Assembly (NCBI GenBank): GCA_036403035.1
Contig: DASWRT010000002.1
Location: forward strand, 1-6,566
Origin: DASWRT01 sp036403035
GTDB taxonomy: Bacteria; Pseudomonadota; Alphaproteobacteria; ATCC43930; CGMCC-115725
Length of the DNA: 6,566 nucleotides
Direction of reading: 5' to 3'
The translations under genes and the position numbers were made by a program. The number at the start of each line of letters is the position of its first letter. Position 1 is the first letter of the stretch. Positions 6,148 through 6,566 of this stretch are shown here, piece by piece. The notes beneath the pieces were generated by a model. That model was given only the letters and a program-made list of their open reading frames with translations, did no database searches and was not told where the DNA came from.

Positions 6148-6566
6148 ATGAGCGGAGCGCCGCCGCCGCGCCTCCCGCCGTCCTTCCGGCTCCTCTCGTA
6201 CGACCGGCTCGGCAGCACCAACGACGAGGCGAAGCGGCTGGCGCGCGATGACGGCGCCGCGCACGGTACCGTCGTCTGGGCGCTGGAGCAGACGCAGGGG
6301 CACGGGCGCACCGGCCGGGTCTGGGCGTCGCCGCCGGGCAATCTCTACTGCTCGACGGTCCTGCGGCCGGACTGTCCGGCGGCACGCGCCGCCGAGATCG
6401 GTTTCGTCGCGGCGCTGGCGGTGGGCGACGCGTTGACGCCGCTTCTGCCGGGCTCGGCGCGGCTCGGCTACAAATGGCCGAACGACGTGCTGGTCGGCGG
6501 CCGCAAGGTGTCCGGGATCCTTGCCGAGGCGCAGGGCAGGGCGATCACCGGCAACGGCGGCGGCGG
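6148..6566 (+). CDS. birA: Biotin--[acetyl-CoA carboxylase] ligase (biotin protein ligase), 5' part
   Basis: This enzyme makes biotinyl-AMP from biotin and ATP and transfers biotin to a lysine of biotin-dependent carboxylases, in the cytoplasm. The frame is open to the window end; 139 codons are visible of a protein that is usually about 240-270 residues. Motifs in order: STN (23-25) in the biotin pocket, EQTQGHGRTGRVW (47-59) as the nucleotide and biotin loop, SPPGNLYCS (61-69), KWPNDVLV (109-116) with Lys109 matching E. coli Lys183, and GRKVSGILAE (118-127). Only about 20 residues precede the catalytic core, so the DNA-binding domain of E. coli BirA is absent; this is a ligase-only form. 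The ATG at 6148 is the only ATG or GTG I see in frame upstream of the core. No good SD is visible. The visible end is Gly-rich (GNGGG). Position after nuoN recurs in alphaproteobacteria. Confidence 0.93.
   Translation, partial: MSGAPPPRLPPSFRLLSYDRLGSTNDEAKRLARDDGAAHGTVVWALEQTQGHGRTGRVWASPPGNLYCSTVLRPDCPAARAAEIGFVAALAVGDALTPLLPGSARLGYKWPNDVLVGGRKVSGILAEAQGRAITGNGGG

Overview
This window is the 3' half of a bacterial NADH:quinone oxidoreductase (respiratory complex I, nuo) operon, followed by the start of a biotin protein ligase gene. All genes are on the + strand. The DNA is very GC-rich with strong G/C third-position preference. The protein wording (the NuoK end AVEDINLMKG, the NuoJ start MLIQAVAFYLFAAVAIASG, the NuoI end FATETREELFYDKEKLLANGD) and the nuoN-birA junction fit an alphaproteobacterium, perhaps Rhodospirillales-like. 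That placement comes from remembered family sequences, not a search.

Layout: nuoI C-terminus (1-156, cut by the window start); a 70-nt spacer with a strong GC hairpin (157-226); nuoJ (227-841); nuoK (849-1157); nuoL (1164-3095, GTG start); nuoM (3103-4656); nuoN (4670-6121); and birA (6148 to the window end, incomplete). Later gaps are only 7, 6, 7, 13 and 26 nt, so the set reads as one transcript driven from upstream of the window. I see no internal promoter, no intrinsic terminator, no RNA gene, no mobile element, no CRISPR array, and no gene-free stretch over 300 bases.

Function: NuoI belongs to the peripheral arm and carries two 4Fe-4S clusters toward quinone. NuoJ and NuoK are small membrane subunits linking the quinone site to the pumps. 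NuoN, NuoM and NuoL are three homologous antiporter-like subunits that move protons. Every key ion-path Glu, Lys, Asp and His I could place is intact in NuoK, L, M and N, so the complex looks functional. The last gene encodes a biotin ligase without the N-terminal DNA-binding domain of the E. coli regulator.

I did not find a new system. The observations most worth checking are the nuoI-nuoJ intercistronic hairpin, a tiny ORF that bridges the same spacer, and an identical 14-nt palindrome at the 3' ends of nuoM and nuoN. All are modest.
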